A DNA stretch of 64,000 nucleotides from Psychrobacillus sp. NEAU-3TGS (lineage in GTDB: Bacteria; Bacillota; Bacilli; Bacillales_A; Planococcaceae), in contig NZ_JAPNOZ010000007.1 of NCBI RefSeq assembly GCF_029955155.1, positions 35,679 through 99,678 of the forward strand, read 5' to 3'. Each line of letters starts with the position of its first letter. The first letter of the stretch is position 1. A program made the translations under genes and the position numbers. The notes beneath the pieces were generated by a model, which was not told the origin of the DNA, made no database searches, and saw only the letters and a program-made list of their open reading frames with translations. Below, piece by piece: positions 18,254 to 27,381 of this stretch.

Positions 18254-19423
18254 ATGAGAGTGAGTGAAAAAGAAGAAAAACAATTTGTTATCTCCCAGGA
18301 AAACTGGTCTCTCCATCGAAAAGGGTATCAAGATCAGCAACGGCACATGGATAAAGTAAAAGAAGCCATAAAGGATAATTTGCCAGATTTGATAAGTGAA
18401 GAAAGTATTATTATGTCAAATGGACGAGATGTAATTAAAATACCAATCCGCTCTTTGGACGAATATAAAATTCGCTACAATTACGATAAAACAAAGCATG
18501 TAGGTCAAGGAGACGGGGACAGCCAAGTAGGAGATGTAATTGCAAAAGGGTCAGGTGAAGGGGAAGACGGTCAAGGAAAAGGAAAGCAAGCCGGAGATCA
18601 AGCAGGAAAAGATTATTATGAGGCAGAAGTGACGATTGAAGAATTAGAAACTGCTTTATTTAAAGAAATGGAGCTGCCTAATTTACAGCAAAAAGAACAA
18701 ATGGATATCGTCACAGATAAAGTGGAATTTAATGATATACGTAAAAAAGGACTTATGGGGAATATTGATAAGAAACGCACGATCATTACCGCTATTAAAC
18801 GAAATGCGATGAAAGGAAAAGCGGAAATAACTCCAATCCATAACGATGACTTACGTTTCAAAACATGGGATGAAGTGGTCAAACCAGAATCCAAGGCAGT
18901 CGTACTTGCGATGATGGATACGAGTGGATCTATGGGGGCTTTTGAAAAATATTGTGCTAGAAGTTTCTTTTTCTGGATGGCTAGATTTTTACGTACAAAA
19001 TATGAAACGGTAGAAATTGAGTTTATAGCTCATCATACAGAAGCAAAAGTAGTGCCAGAAGAAGCGTTCTTCTCCAAAGGGGAAAGTGGAGGAACTATTT
19101 GTTCATCTGCATATCTAAAAGCATTAGAGCTTATAAGGGAAAAATATAATCCTGCTCGTTATAACATTTATCCGGTTCATTTTTCAGACGGTGAAAATAT
19201 GACTAGTGATAACGAAAAATGCATGAAGCTGGTCAATGAATTAATGGATATTTCTAGCATGTTTGGTTATGGGGAAGTAAATGCACATAGCAGGTACTCT
19301 ACACTGATGAATACGTATAAAAAAATTGATAATCCGAAGTTTCGTCATTATGTCCTCAAGGAAAATCGTGATGTTTATCAAGCGCTCAAGAGTTTATTTC
19401 GAAAGTATGAAACATCTACTTGA
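18254..19423 (+). CDS. yhbH: sporulation protein YhbH (VWA-like, DUF444)
   Basis: This protein of about 390 residues is of the YeaH/YhbH family, encoded next to PrkA homologues across bacteria. The conserved N-terminus [20 protein letters not shown] is followed by a Gly/Gln-rich charged linker (about 95-120). A von Willebrand A-like domain carries the metal-site motif DTSGSMG (about 222). The start is ambiguous: GTG 18248, ATG 18254 and GTG 18260 are in frame. I chose the ATG for its spacing from GGTAGG. Loss of yhbH affects sporulation in Bacillus. Confidence 0.93.
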   Translation: MRVSEKEEKQFVISQENWSLHRKGYQDQQRHMDKVKEAIKDNLPDLISEESIIMSNGRDVIKIPIRSLDEYKIRYNYDKTKHVGQGDGDSQVGDVIAKGSGEGEDGQGKGKQAGDQAGKDYYEAEVTIEELETALFKEMELPNLQQKEQMDIVTDKVEFNDIRKKGLMGNIDKKRTIITAIKRNAMKGKAEITPIHNDDLRFKTWDEVVKPESKAVVLAMMDTSGSMGAFEKYCARSFFFWMARFLRTKYETVEIEFIAHHTEAKVVPEEAFFSKGESGGTICSSAYLKALELIREKYNPARYNIYPVHFSDGENMTSDNEKCMKLVNELMDISSMFGYGEVNAHSRYSTLMNTYKKIDNPKFRHYVLKENRDVYQALKSLFRKYETST

Positions 19424-19442
19424 AACGAGAGGGGGTCATTAA

Positions 19443-20843
19443 GTGGATACAAAGCTTCATCATGCCATTGCTGAAATAACAGAAATAGCATCCAGTTTTG
19501 GACTAGATTATTTTCCGATGCGTTATGAAATTTGTCCAGCGGATATTATTTATACGTTCGGCGCGTATGGAATGCCAACTCGATTTACACATTGGAGTTT
19601 TGGAAAGCAATTTCATAAAATGAAAATACAGTATGATTTTGGATTGAGCCAAATATATGAGCTTGTTATTAACTCCAATCCTTGTTACGCATTTTTACTC
19701 GATACAAACAGCTTGATACAAAATAAGCTTATCATTGCTCATGTGCTCGCGCATTGCGATTTCTTTAAAAATAACGTTCGTTTTTCCAATACACGACGAG
19801 ATATGGTAGAAAGTATGACTGCAACTGCTGAGCGAATTGCAGATTATGAAATGACCTATGGCAAAGAAGAGGTAGAAAGCTTTTTAGATGCTATACTCGC
19901 AATTCAGGAACATATCGATCCTTCCATCATCCGACCTAAACTACCTGACTACAACATGGATGAGGAAGAGACAGAAGAGGTTGTAAGAAAAACACCATAT
20001 GATGATTTATGGAATATGGATCAACCGGCGGATGCTAAACGCATATCAATCCCAAAAAGAAAAAAGTTCCCTCCTAGTCCCGAAAAGGATTTATTGCTAT
20101 TTATACAAGAATATAGCCGTGAATTAGAAGACTGGCAACGAGATATTTTAACGATGATGCGGGAAGAGATGCTTTATTTCTGGCCACAAATGGAAACCAA
20201 AATCATGAACGAAGGTTGGGCTTCCTACTGGCATCAACGGATTTTAAGAGAAATGGACTTAACGACAGATGAGACGATCGAGTTTGCCAAACTAAATGCA
20301 AATGTGGTTCAGCCTTCTCCAACAAGTATTAATCCTTATTATTTAGGATTGAAAATCTTTGAAGATATTGAAAACAGGTATAACAACCCAACAGAAGAAA
20401 TGAAACAGTTAGGGGTAAAACCTAACTCAGGACGTGAAAAAATATTCGAAGTGCGAGAAATTGAATCAGATATTTCGTTTATTCGAAACTATTTAACTAA
20501 GGAACTAGTAAAGCAGGAAGATCTCTACTTGTTTGAAAAAAAGAAAGGGAATTATGAAATTACCGATAAAGACTATGAAAATGTCAGAGATCAGCTAGTA
20601 TCGATGCGAACGAATGGAAGCTTTCCTTATATCGTGGTGGAAGACGGTGACTACGGTAAAAATGGAGAGCTATATTTAAAGCATGGATATGAAGGGACGG
20701 AACTCGATCCCCATTATTTAGAAAATGTACTTCCTTATATTTATCAGCTATGGGGAAGAAGTGTATACATGGAAACAGTAGTGGACGATAAACCAACTGT
20801 TTATGCATACGATGGAAAAAAGGTATCCCGGAAAGCGATTTAA
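19443..20843 (+). CDS. spoVR: SpoVR family protein
   Basis: This 466-residue soluble protein belongs to the SpoVR/YcgB family, required for normal spore cortex formation in B. subtilis. It starts with GTG, preceded by AGAGGGGG. The motif [12 protein letters not shown] (about 100) and the block [13 protein letters not shown] (about 258) are characteristic. It follows yhbH by 19 nt, so both are co-transcribed. In B. subtilis spoVR lies apart from prkA-yhbH; here the three are together, as in the proteobacterial yeaG-yeaH-ycgB grouping. Confidence 0.95.
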   Translation: MDTKLHHAIAEITEIASSFGLDYFPMRYEICPADIIYTFGAYGMPTRFTHWSFGKQFHKMKIQYDFGLSQIYELVINSNPCYAFLLDTNSLIQNKLIIAHVLAHCDFFKNNVRFSNTRRDMVESMTATAERIADYEMTYGKEEVESFLDAILAIQEHIDPSIIRPKLPDYNMDEEETEEVVRKTPYDDLWNMDQPADAKRISIPKRKKFPPSPEKDLLLFIQEYSRELEDWQRDILTMMREEMLYFWPQMETKIMNEGWASYWHQRILREMDLTTDETIEFAKLNANVVQPSPTSINPYYLGLKIFEDIENRYNNPTEEMKQLGVKPNSGREKIFEVREIESDISFIRNYLTKELVKQEDLYLFEKKKGNYEITDKDYENVRDQLVSMRTNGSFPYIVVEDGDYGKNGELYLKHGYEGTELDPHYLENVLPYIYQLWGRSVYMETVVDDKPTVYAYDGKKVSRKAI

Positions 20844-20858
20844 CTGCATATATAAAAA

Positions 20859-20891
20859 ACGAGATCCTGATTTATTGGGATCTCGCTTTTT
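20859..20891 (+). terminator. terminator after spoVR
   Basis: CGAGATCC and GGGATCTCG arms surround a short loop and are followed by TTTTTA. Confidence 0.85.
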
Positions 20892-20959
20892 AATGAATAC
20901 GGTTGTTTAGGGACATTTTATAGAAAAAGTGCGACGTAGTGTGTTGACTAGTGACCTCG

Positions 20960-21085
20960 TGATTTTCGTTACAGGATGGACGCTTTCCGCCGGGTGAGCG
21001 ATGAGCCAGCACCGACGCTTCGCTTACTTGTGCAGTCTCATCTGCACACTCATCCGGCAGGAGTCGCCATCTTTTCACGAAAATC
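20960..21085. repeat. GC-rich palindromic intergenic repeat, copy B
   Basis: Termini are a perfect inverted repeat, GATTTTCGT and ACGAAAATC. Inside are GGATGGACGCTTTCCGCC and a second half ending GGCAGGAGTCGCCATC. It is the most divergent copy of the family. Confidence 0.65.
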
Positions 21086-21266
21086 AATGTAGCGGCATGT
21101 TTAAAACCATCATTTTTTTCATAAAATATAACTTTTCCATTAGCTAGGAAGAGAACTTCCAATCATTTGATCTAAAGCACTAAATGGTAGGTAGCATTTT
21201 GCTAACTAGTTATCATTTAGAAATACAACTTTATATTCTTTGTCTTACTAGTCGACAAGTTCTAGT

Positions 21267-21390
21267 GGATTGTAGCGAAAGGGTGGCGACTCCAGCGGGA
21301 ATAGCACGTGCTGAAAGCCCCGCAGGAGCGTGAGCGACGAGGAGATTGAAGCCGTGCCCGCGGAAAGCGTCCACCCTGTAGCGGAAATCC
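21267..21390. repeat. GC-rich palindromic intergenic repeat, copy C
   Basis: Termini are GGATTGTAGCGAAAGGGTGG and CCACCCTGTAGCGGAAATCC, imperfectly inverted. The right flank (AATAGCTCTGTCTTACGACG) is shared with copies D and E. The span 20892-21495 contains only these repeats. Confidence 0.8.
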
Positions 21391-21495
21391 CAACAGACAT
21401 TTAATAGCTCTGTCTTACGACGCATTATCCCTATATCATGCATATATGATGCTTAGCTGATATTTCGTTTGAATAGATTCCTTTTTACAAACTTT

Positions 21496-21870
21496 TTAAC
21501 TTTTTAACTGGTCATTTAAAATGCTATCCTCTAAAACAGAATACTTGTCCCCGTATACTTTCGTAATATGCACTTCTCCCCATGCACATAATGCATCTAA
21601 AATGCTTCCTAAGCTAAGTCCATATTCACTAAGTTCATATTCTACTTTTGGTGGAACTTGATTGTAAGCAATTCGGTTTATTACGCCATCTACTTCTAGT
21701 TCTCTTAACTGCTGAGTTAACATTTTTTGCGTTATGTCTGGCATAAGGCGCTTTAATTCGCTTGTTCGTTTTTTCCCGTGGGTTAAATGACATAGAATGA
21801 CACATTTCCATTTTCCGCCGATTACTTCTAATGTTGCTTCCACCGATATATTATACTTCTTTTTCTTCAT
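21496..21870 (-). CDS. HxlR-family transcriptional regulator
   Basis: This 124-residue winged-helix regulator of the HxlR/YtcD type has the N-terminal GGKWKCVILCHL motif (Cys 23 and 27) and the recognition segment MPDITQKMLTQQLRELE. HxlR proteins often sense electrophiles or disulfide stress through an N-terminal Cys. The ATG at 21870 is preferred for its AAGGAG box. It is divergent from an MFS-aldo/keto reductase pair, the same layout as B. subtilis ytcD-ytbD-ytbE. A long palindrome lies just upstream of its gene. Confidence 0.9.
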   Translation of the reverse strand: MKKKKYNISVEATLEVIGGKWKCVILCHLTHGKKRTSELKRLMPDITQKMLTQQLRELEVDGVINRIAYNQVPPKVEYELSEYGLSLGSILDALCAWGEVHITKVYGDKYSVLEDSILNDQLKS

Positions 21871-21890
21871 ATGCTTCTCCTTCTCTATAG

Positions 21891-21951
21891 GCACCAAAAA
21901 GTACCTATATTACTTTTTGGTGCTTATATCACTTAAAAGTGCGTACTTTTA
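21891..21951. promoter_or_regulatory. probable operator for the HxlR-type regulator
   Basis: A perfect 13-bp inverted repeat, GCACCAAAAAGTA (21891-21903) and its complement (21911-21923), is separated by 7 bp. A second palindrome, TAAAAGTGCGTACTTTTA, is at 21934-21951. Both repeat the AAAAGTAC core and lie between divergent genes. Confidence 0.65.
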
Positions 21952-22052
21952 TTTTGCAACCCTTTGAATCATAATAGCATTTGCCGGTAATTTTACTCTG
22001 TATTTTGTACTTTACGTATGAAATACGATAACATAAAGAAAGGAAAGGTAAA

Positions 22053-23261
22053 ATGATTTTAGATAAAAAGCGAAGTATGTTTGCGCTACTTGCACTGGCT
22101 GTAAGTGCATTTGCAATTGGAACGACTGAATTTGTTAGCGTGGGACTTTTACCGTTAATTTCTCACGATTTAGATATATCTATGTCAACAGCGGGACTTA
22201 CAGTTTCGCTATATGCGTTGGGAGTAATGTTTGGAGCACCAATCTTAACTTCCCTTACATCTAGAATGCCACGTAAAACATTACTGTTATGGATTATGAT
22301 TGTCTTTATTATCGGAAATGCTATTGCTGCAAGTGCAACAAGCGTGGCGGTTTTACTAATTGCACGTGTAATTTCCGCATTTTCACATGGGGTGTTTATG
22401 TCGATTGGATCGACTATTGCTGCTGACTTAGTTCCAGAAAATCGTAGAGCAAGTGCGATTTCCATTATGTTTACAGGGCTAACCGTTGCTACTATTACAG
22501 GTGTTCCATTTGGTACGTTTATTGGTCAACAGTTTGGCTGGCGATTTGCCTTTGTGACAATTGTCGTAATTGGAATAATAGGGTTTATTGCTAATAGTGT
22601 ACTCGTTCCATCTGATCTAAGAAAAGGCAATCCAACAACATTGCGGGATCAAGTAAAGCTTGTGACAAACAGTCGAATCGTATTAATCTTGAGTATTACA
22701 GCGCTTGGTTACGGGGGTACATTTGTCGTTTTCACCTATTTATCCCCATTACTTCAAACGATAACTGGATTTAATCAAGCAACAATCGCAATTATTTTGC
22801 TTTTTTACGGAGTTGCGATTGCAATCGGCAATATGATAGGTGGGAAGCTTTCTAATAAAAACCCAATCGGTTCACTATTTTATATGTTTATTGTACAAGC
22901 AATTGTGTTATTTATACTTTTATTTACAGTACCATTAAAAGTAGCGGGCTTGATAACGATTTTCTTTATGGGATTGTTTGCATTTATGAATGTCCCAGGT
23001 CTTCAAGTATATGTTGTCATATTAGCAGAGCGTTTTGTTCCCAGTGCAGTAGATGTTGCTTCTGCCATGAATATTGCCGCGTTTAATGCAGGAATCGCAC
23101 TTGGCTCTTACTTAGGTGGAGTTGTGGCAGAATCTATTGGACTTATCCATACTACATGGGTAGGTGCATTAATGGTTGTAATTGCCGCAATACTAACAGG
23201 TGTTAGTCGAATGCTAGAAAGAAAAGATAAAAAACAATTAATCAAATTGGAGGAACGATAA
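22053..23261 (+). CDS. MFS transporter (DHA1, YtbD-like)
   Basis: This 402-residue transporter has twelve predicted membrane helices. It carries a family-typical start (GTTEFVSVGLLPLIS), which resembles the AraJ/YdhP-like efflux permeases. It is placed after an HxlR operator region and 1 nt before an aldo/keto reductase gene. That is the ytbD-ytbE organisation, so export of a toxic or reactive compound is a reasonable inference. Substrate unknown. Confidence 0.85.
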   Translation: MILDKKRSMFALLALAVSAFAIGTTEFVSVGLLPLISHDLDISMSTAGLTVSLYALGVMFGAPILTSLTSRMPRKTLLLWIMIVFIIGNAIAASATSVAVLLIARVISAFSHGVFMSIGSTIAADLVPENRRASAISIMFTGLTVATITGVPFGTFIGQQFGWRFAFVTIVVIGIIGFIANSVLVPSDLRKGNPTTLRDQVKLVTNSRIVLILSITALGYGGTFVVFTYLSPLLQTITGFNQATIAIILLFYGVAIAIGNMIGGKLSNKNPIGSLFYMFIVQAIVLFILLFTVPLKVAGLITIFFMGLFAFMNVPGLQVYVVILAERFVPSAVDVASAMNIAAFNAGIALGSYLGGVVAESIGLIHTTWVGALMVVIAAILTGVSRMLERKDKKQLIKLEER

Positions 23262-23262
23262 A

Positions 23263-24105
23263 ATGATGAAAAATTTACAATCTAGAGCAGTTCTAAATAA
23301 TGGTGTGGAAATGCCTTGGTTTGGTCTAGGAGTATTTAAAGTAGAAGAAGGGCAAGAACTAGTGGATGCTGTGAAAACTGCTATTAAACATGGGTACCGC
23401 AGTATTGATACGGCTGCTATTTATGGCAATGAAACTGGAGTTGGACAAGGTATTCGAGAAGCAATGGAAGAAACGGGAATTACACGAAAAGATCTTTTTA
23501 TCACATCTAAAGTTTGGAATTCAGAGTTAGGATATGAAAAGACGATTGCAGCTTACGAAGAAAGTTTGTCTAAGCTTGGCTTAGATTATTTGGATTTATT
23601 TCTAATACATTGGCCTGTAGAAGGTAAATACAAAGAGGCTTGGAGAGCATTAGAAACACTTTATAAAGAAGGTCGAGTAAAAGCAATCGGCGTCAGTAAT
23701 TTTCAAATTCATCATTTGAAGGATCTAATGGAAGACGCAGAAATTAAGCCGATGGTGAATCAAGTGGAATATCATCCGCGATTGACACAAAATGAGCTCA
23801 AAGCATTTTGTAGGGAGAACAATATCCAACTGGAAGCTTGGTCTCCACTCATGCAAGGGCAATTGCTCGATAATGAAGAGCTTCAGCAAATTGCAAATAA
23901 ATATGGTAAAACTATTGCACAAGTTATTTTACGTTGGGATTTACAAAACGGGGTTATTACAATACCTAAATCTACGAAAGCACATCGAATAGTAGAAAAC
24001 GCAGATGTGTTTGAATTTGAACTATCAGAGGAAGAGATGCAGCTTATTGAAAGCTTAAATCAAAATCACCGTGTGGGACCAGATCCAGACAACTTTGATT
24101 TTTGA
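23263..24105 (+). CDS. aldo/keto reductase (YtbE/YvgN-like)
   Basis: This 280-residue NADPH-dependent reductase has the complete catalytic tetrad: Asp 49 and Tyr 54 (SIDTAAIYGNE), Lys 83 (TSKVWN) and His 116 (LIHWP). The cofactor segment IPKSTKAHRI lies near residue 230. Bacillus relatives reduce glyoxal, methylglyoxal and other aldehydes. It overlaps the transporter operon (TTGGAGGAACGATAAA before ATG) and probably detoxifies the same stressor that the regulator senses. Confidence 0.92.
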   Translation: MMKNLQSRAVLNNGVEMPWFGLGVFKVEEGQELVDAVKTAIKHGYRSIDTAAIYGNETGVGQGIREAMEETGITRKDLFITSKVWNSELGYEKTIAAYEESLSKLGLDYLDLFLIHWPVEGKYKEAWRALETLYKEGRVKAIGVSNFQIHHLKDLMEDAEIKPMVNQVEYHPRLTQNELKAFCRENNIQLEAWSPLMQGQLLDNEELQQIANKYGKTIAQVILRWDLQNGVITIPKSTKAHRIVENADVFEFELSEEEMQLIESLNQNHRVGPDPDNFDF

Positions 24106-24128
24106 TCCATACAGACTATTTTTTGATT

Positions 24129-24176
24129 AAACATATGATTCATTGCAAATATTGTAATGGATCATATGTTTTTTTA
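24129..24176 (+). terminator. terminator after the aldo/keto reductase
   Basis: A long stem, AAACATATGATTCATT with AATGGATCATATGTTT, is followed by TTTTT. Confidence 0.85.
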
Positions 24177-24239
24177 AAATTGGCATTTAGCTGTTAGTAA
24201 GTTAACATAAAAATAAGGGAAAAAGATAGGAGGATGTAT

Positions 24240-25475
24240 ATGAAACGTCGAGTGGTTGTAACTGGTTATGGAGTCGTATCTCCATTAGGAAATAATGTGC
24301 CTACACTATGGAAAAACATTAAAGAAGGTAAATCTGGTATTAAAAAAATTGAATCGGATGATTTTAAAGACATTAATACACAAATAGCAGGGATTATAAA
24401 TGATTTTCCAGCGGAGGAATACCTAGATAAAAAGGATTTAGCAAAATATGATTTATATACACAATACGCATATGCAGCAACAAAACAAGCTTTAGATCAA
24501 TCGCAGCTCGATTTGGAGACGGTAAATAAAGAACGCGTTGGTGTTTATATTGGCTCGGGAATTGGAGGAATAAACACAACACTAGAAAATCATAAAGTAT
24601 TGCTTGAAAAAGGACCAAGAAGAGTATCGCCATTTATGGTACCGATGATGATCAGTAATATGGCAACAGGGATTATTGCCATTAAATACGGATTTAAAGG
24701 ACCAAGTTTCTCACCAGTTTCTGCTTGTGCTACGGCAAACCATGCAATAGGGGAAGCCTATTTAAATATTTTACATGGTTATTCAGACGCAATTATAGCA
24801 GGAGGAGCAGAGGCGTCTATAAATCCATTATCTTTCGCAGCGTTTTCCAGAATGAGAGCGATGTCCACATTAAATGATGCACCGGAAAAAGCTAGTCGTC
24901 CTTTTGACAAGAATCGTGATGGGTTTGTTATGTCGGAAGGTTCAGGTATTTTAGTGTTGGAAGAGTACGAGCATGCGAAAAAACGAGGTGCAACCATTCT
25001 AGGTGAACTAGTGGGATATGGCTCAACTACAGATGCATTCCATATTACATCACCTGATTTTGATGGAGCAGCAAGAGCGATGAAGCTAGCTATAGATATG
25101 GCGCAAATTGCTCCTACTGAAATAGATTATATTAATGCACATGGAACAAGTACTCCGGAAGGGGATAAATCTGAAACGAATGCTATTAAAGCCGTATTTG
25201 GAGATCATGCTTATAATTTAAAAGTCAGCTCTACAAAATCGATGACGGGTCATTTATTTGGCGCAGCGGGTGGTATCGAGGCAATTATTACGCTTAATAG
25301 TATGTTAGAGAATATTGCACCAGCTACTATCAATTATGAAACTCCGGACGAAGAATGTGATTTGAATTATGTACCAAACGAAGCTGTTGAAACAGAAATA
25401 AACTATGCGCTTTCAAATGGTTTTGGTTTCGGTGGACATAACGCCGTCCTTGCGTTCAAAAAAATCGTTGAGTAA
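24240..25475 (+). CDS. fabF: beta-ketoacyl-ACP synthase II
   Basis: This 411-residue condensing enzyme elongates acyl-ACP with malonyl-ACP. The Cys-His-His triad is at Cys 163 (SACATANHA), His 301 (NAHGTSTPEGD) and His 338 (TGHLFGAAGG). The start at 24240 is used because the upstream in-frame ATG at 24234 overlaps the AGGAGG box. It is monocistronic here, without fabH beside it, so it may be a second or accessory copy. Confidence 0.93.
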   Translation: MKRRVVVTGYGVVSPLGNNVPTLWKNIKEGKSGIKKIESDDFKDINTQIAGIINDFPAEEYLDKKDLAKYDLYTQYAYAATKQALDQSQLDLETVNKERVGVYIGSGIGGINTTLENHKVLLEKGPRRVSPFMVPMMISNMATGIIAIKYGFKGPSFSPVSACATANHAIGEAYLNILHGYSDAIIAGGAEASINPLSFAAFSRMRAMSTLNDAPEKASRPFDKNRDGFVMSEGSGILVLEEYEHAKKRGATILGELVGYGSTTDAFHITSPDFDGAARAMKLAIDMAQIAPTEIDYINAHGTSTPEGDKSETNAIKAVFGDHAYNLKVSSTKSMTGHLFGAAGGIEAIITLNSMLENIAPATINYETPDEECDLNYVPNEAVETEINYALSNGFGFGGHNAVLAFKKIVE

Positions 25476-25491
25476 ATTGAGAAAATAGAAT

Positions 25492-25530
25492 AAGAAGCTT
25501 TCTGCCAGTGCAAAAAGCTTCTTATTTCTA
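25492..25530. terminator. bidirectional terminator between fabF and the SDR gene
   Basis: AAGAAGCTTT and AAAGCTTCTT form a perfect inverted repeat between converging genes. Confidence 0.75.
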
Positions 25531-25536
25531 TTAATT

Positions 25537-26418
25537 TTAAGAGTTGACAAAGTCCCCGCCATCGACATGAATAGTTTGTCCTGACATATAACTCGAATCG
25601 GCAGAGGCTAAAAGCACATAGGCAGGTGCTAGTTCAGCTGGTTGACCACGTCTACCTACTGGTGTATTTGCCCCGTGTTGCTCTACTTTCTTCTCATCGA
25701 AAGTAGCAGGAATAAGCGGAGTCCAAATAGGACCAGGTGCTACAGCATTTACACGAATCCCTTTTTCGATTAAGTGTAATGCAAGGGAGCGGGTAAATGC
25801 AGTAATCGCCCCTTTTGTTGCAGAATAGTCGATTAGCTCTGGTGAACCATTATATGCTGTGATGGAAGAAGTATTTACAATCGTATCTCCCTTCGACATA
25901 TGAGGCAATGCTGCCTGTGTTAGGTAAAACATGGAGTATATATTTGTGGAAAACGTTTCTTGTAATTGATCTGGTGTAATTTTTAAAAAGTCGTCTGTCG
26001 GAAATTGTTTTCCGGCATTGTTTACTAATATATTTAGTTGTCCAAACTGTTGAACCACTTCGTCAACCGCGTTTTGACAATTCTCCTCGTCACTTAAATC
26101 TGTTTTAATTTTAAGTGCTTTAACTCCGTATTTTTCTATTGCTTGAATTGTTTCTTCCGCGTCTTCTTGTTCATTTTCATCTAAATATACAATAGCAACA
26201 TTAGCGCCTTCTTTAGCGAAAGCTACGGCTACAGCTCTTCCAATTCCACTGTCGCCACCTGTAATAAGCGCTACTTTACCGGAAAGTTTCTCGGAGCCTT
26301 TATAATTTTCATCATCATAAATTGGTTGTGGAGTCATTTTTGTCTCTGCCCCAGGTTGCTTGCTTTGAGTTTGTCCAGAAACCTCTTGATCGATTTTTGT
26401 GTATTTATCTGTAGTCAT
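25537..26418 (-). CDS. SDR family oxidoreductase (YhdF/YdaD-like)
   Basis: This 293-residue dehydrogenase has an N-terminal extension of about 45 residues, typical of the general-stress SDRs YhdF, YdaD and YhxD. It carries the Rossmann motif TGGDSGIG (53-60), NNAG (133-136), the catalytic YSATK (Tyr 198, Lys 202) and the terminal SGQTIHVDGG. NAD(P) reduction of a sugar or alcohol is likely. AGGAGGAG precedes the ATG. The upstream region contains a sigma-B-like promoter at 26451-26476. Confidence 0.92.
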   Translation of the reverse strand: MTTDKYTKIDQEVSGQTQSKQPGAETKMTPQPIYDDENYKGSEKLSGKVALITGGDSGIGRAVAVAFAKEGANVAIVYLDENEQEDAEETIQAIEKYGVKALKIKTDLSDEENCQNAVDEVVQQFGQLNILVNNAGKQFPTDDFLKITPDQLQETFSTNIYSMFYLTQAALPHMSKGDTIVNTSSITAYNGSPELIDYSATKGAITAFTRSLALHLIEKGIRVNAVAPGPIWTPLIPATFDEKKVEQHGANTPVGRRGQPAELAPAYVLLASADSSYMSGQTIHVDGGDFVNS

Positions 26419-26450
26419 GTAACTCCTCCTTTTAATTGGTTAATTTTATT

Positions 26451-26476
26451 ATTCCCTCGTTAGAAAAAAAACAAAC
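26451..26476 (-). promoter_or_regulatory. candidate sigma-B promoter of the SDR gene
   Basis: On the minus strand GTTTGT and GGGAAT are spaced by 14 nt, close to the sigma-B pattern GTTT-N12-14-GGGTAT. The gene family is sigma-B controlled in B. subtilis. Confidence 0.45.
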
Positions 26477-26574
26477 TTCCAAAGTAGTTTGTCGGAATTG
26501 TAAGTTTCGTTTCTGTTAGAGAAAAATTGGGTATATTTATTACCGTATACATAATAGGAGAATGGAGAATAAAA

Positions 26575-27291
26575 ATGAAACCGATCATTGGAATAACGGC
26601 AGAAGTGAAAGAGGATGGCAATTATTTTATGCCACCTGTCTATGGACAAGCAATTATACAAGCTGGAGGAATTCCGGTATTGATACCACTTATACCAGAA
26701 GAAGATATAGAAGAACTAGCAAAACAAATCGACGGTCTTTTTGTAACAGGAGGGGAAGATATCGATCCATCCTATTACAATGTTGAACCACATATACATC
26801 TTGGTAGAATTACGCCGATGTTAGATCAGATGGAGTTCAAACTTGTACAAAAAATGCTCGAATTGGATAAACCATATATAGGTGTTTGTCGGGGACTACA
26901 TATGTTAAATGTCGCTTCAGGAGGAACACTTTATCAATCTATTCACTCTCAGCGCGAAGAACCAGTAATGCAGCATGCTCAAAAAGCAATTCGTACGCAT
27001 AGATCTCATCCGGTAAAAGTAGAGAAAGAAAGTCAGTTATATGAATTATTGCAACAAGACGAGTTAAAGGTGAATTCATTCCACCATCAAGCTGTAAATG
27101 TAGTAGGGGAAAACTTAAATGTAGTTGCAAGAGCAACAGATGGCATTATCGAGTGTGTAGAAAGCACGAAACATCATTTTGTTTTTGGCTTTCAATGGCA
27201 TCCAGAAGAATTTGCAGTGGATGGTGACGAGGCTTCGAAACGTGTATTCCATGCCTACATACAGGCTGCTTTAAAACGGAGAAATAGATAA
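26575..27291 (+). CDS. peptidase C26 / gamma-glutamyl-GABA hydrolase-like protein
   Basis: This 238-residue class I glutamine-amidotransferase-like hydrolase is of the PuuD type. The nucleophile elbow is GVCRGLHMLN (Cys 105), with His 209 and Glu 211 in FQWHPEE. The fold start FVTGGEDIDP (about 57-66) is also typical. The ATG at 26575 follows GGAG, while the longer frame from 26527 has no RBS. Such proteins cleave gamma-glutamyl amides in putrescine or peptide metabolism. The neighbour is a PLP enzyme, giving no clear pathway. Confidence 0.85.
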   Translation: MKPIIGITAEVKEDGNYFMPPVYGQAIIQAGGIPVLIPLIPEEDIEELAKQIDGLFVTGGEDIDPSYYNVEPHIHLGRITPMLDQMEFKLVQKMLELDKPYIGVCRGLHMLNVASGGTLYQSIHSQREEPVMQHAQKAIRTHRSHPVKVEKESQLYELLQQDELKVNSFHHQAVNVVGENLNVVARATDGIIECVESTKHHFVFGFQWHPEEFAVDGDEASKRVFHAYIQAALKRRNR

Positions 27292-27381
27292 ACGCCGTAC
27301 ACTTTTCATTTGTATGAGTTCCAGAATTATTGTAAATTGAATGTATTGCAATTATTCGAAAAATGGACTGGAGATAACAAA

